Positions 63,896 to 64,000 of a stretch of 64,000 bases of DNA are shown in pieces (the stretch's first letter is position 1; each line of letters begins with the position of its first letter). Origin of the DNA: Anaerolineales bacterium. Its GTDB lineage: Bacteria; Chloroflexota; Anaerolineae; Anaerolineales; UBA6663. Location of the stretch: assembly GCA_020845955.1 (NCBI GenBank), contig JADLEU010000013.1, positions 1 to 64,000 of the forward strand, in the 5' to 3' direction. The translations under genes and the position numbers were made by a program. The notes under the pieces were generated by a model. That model was not told the DNA's origin. It ran no database searches and saw only the letters and a program-made list of their open reading frames with translations.

Positions 63896-64000
63896 CAGAT
63901 CCCTCCCAATCAGCGGTTGCCAGGCATGCGTAGACACGATCGGCAAGCGGCTGCGCCTGCTTGCCACCGGCCAGCAGCGGCTAGCGCGTTTCCATGGTGG

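Noticed and set aside
1-64000. CRISPR arrays, rRNA, tRNA, prophage or transposase genes
   Set aside because: No regularly spaced repeats, no recognisable rRNA/tRNA cores, and no transposase or integrase ORFs found by eye; a tRNAscan or Infernal run would be needed to exclude small RNAs fully.

Overview
This is a GC-rich, protein-dense bacterial chromosome segment. Gene content and codon style look Chloroflexota/Anaerolineae-like, but that is inference without a search. The left part (about 1-23 kb) is mostly plus-strand housekeeping and envelope genes: scpB (minus), lipoproteins, a polysaccharide block (glycosidase/O-antigen-ligase fusion, UXS-type epimerase, second ligase, GtrA, GT4), a Mg-chelatase-like AAA ATPase, an ECF sigma/anti-sigma pair, a J-domain protein, a DUF1800/DUF1501 pair, acpP (minus), fni and a polyprenyl synthase. 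At 23.2-26.7 kb there is a decayed MFS transporter, a hemW gene carrying an in-frame palindromic insert, and several strong hairpins. From about 27 kb to the right end nearly every gene is on the minus strand, often with overlapping starts and stops. This is a large catabolic/redox island: tungsten AOR, a fused [2Fe-2S]-molybdenum hydroxylase with XdhC, a lone benzoyl-CoA-reductase/2-hydroxyacyl-CoA-dehydratase-like subunit, beta-oxidation enzymes, hydantoinase A, an unusual carbamoyltransferase, an SsnA-like amidohydrolase, a PreA-like enzyme, a transketolase-like enzyme, DUF362, two NMT1/THI5-type binding proteins, and an embedded electron-transport module (diheme cytochrome c, polytopic nine-heme cytochrome c, giant polytopic membrane protein) next to UbiA and methyltransferase genes. 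The best candidates for undescribed biology are the redox module at 50-54.6 kb, the catabolic island as a whole, the palindromic insert inside hemW, and the near-perfect 47-nt palindrome at 32.8 kb. All function calls come from reading motifs by eye; no database search was run.
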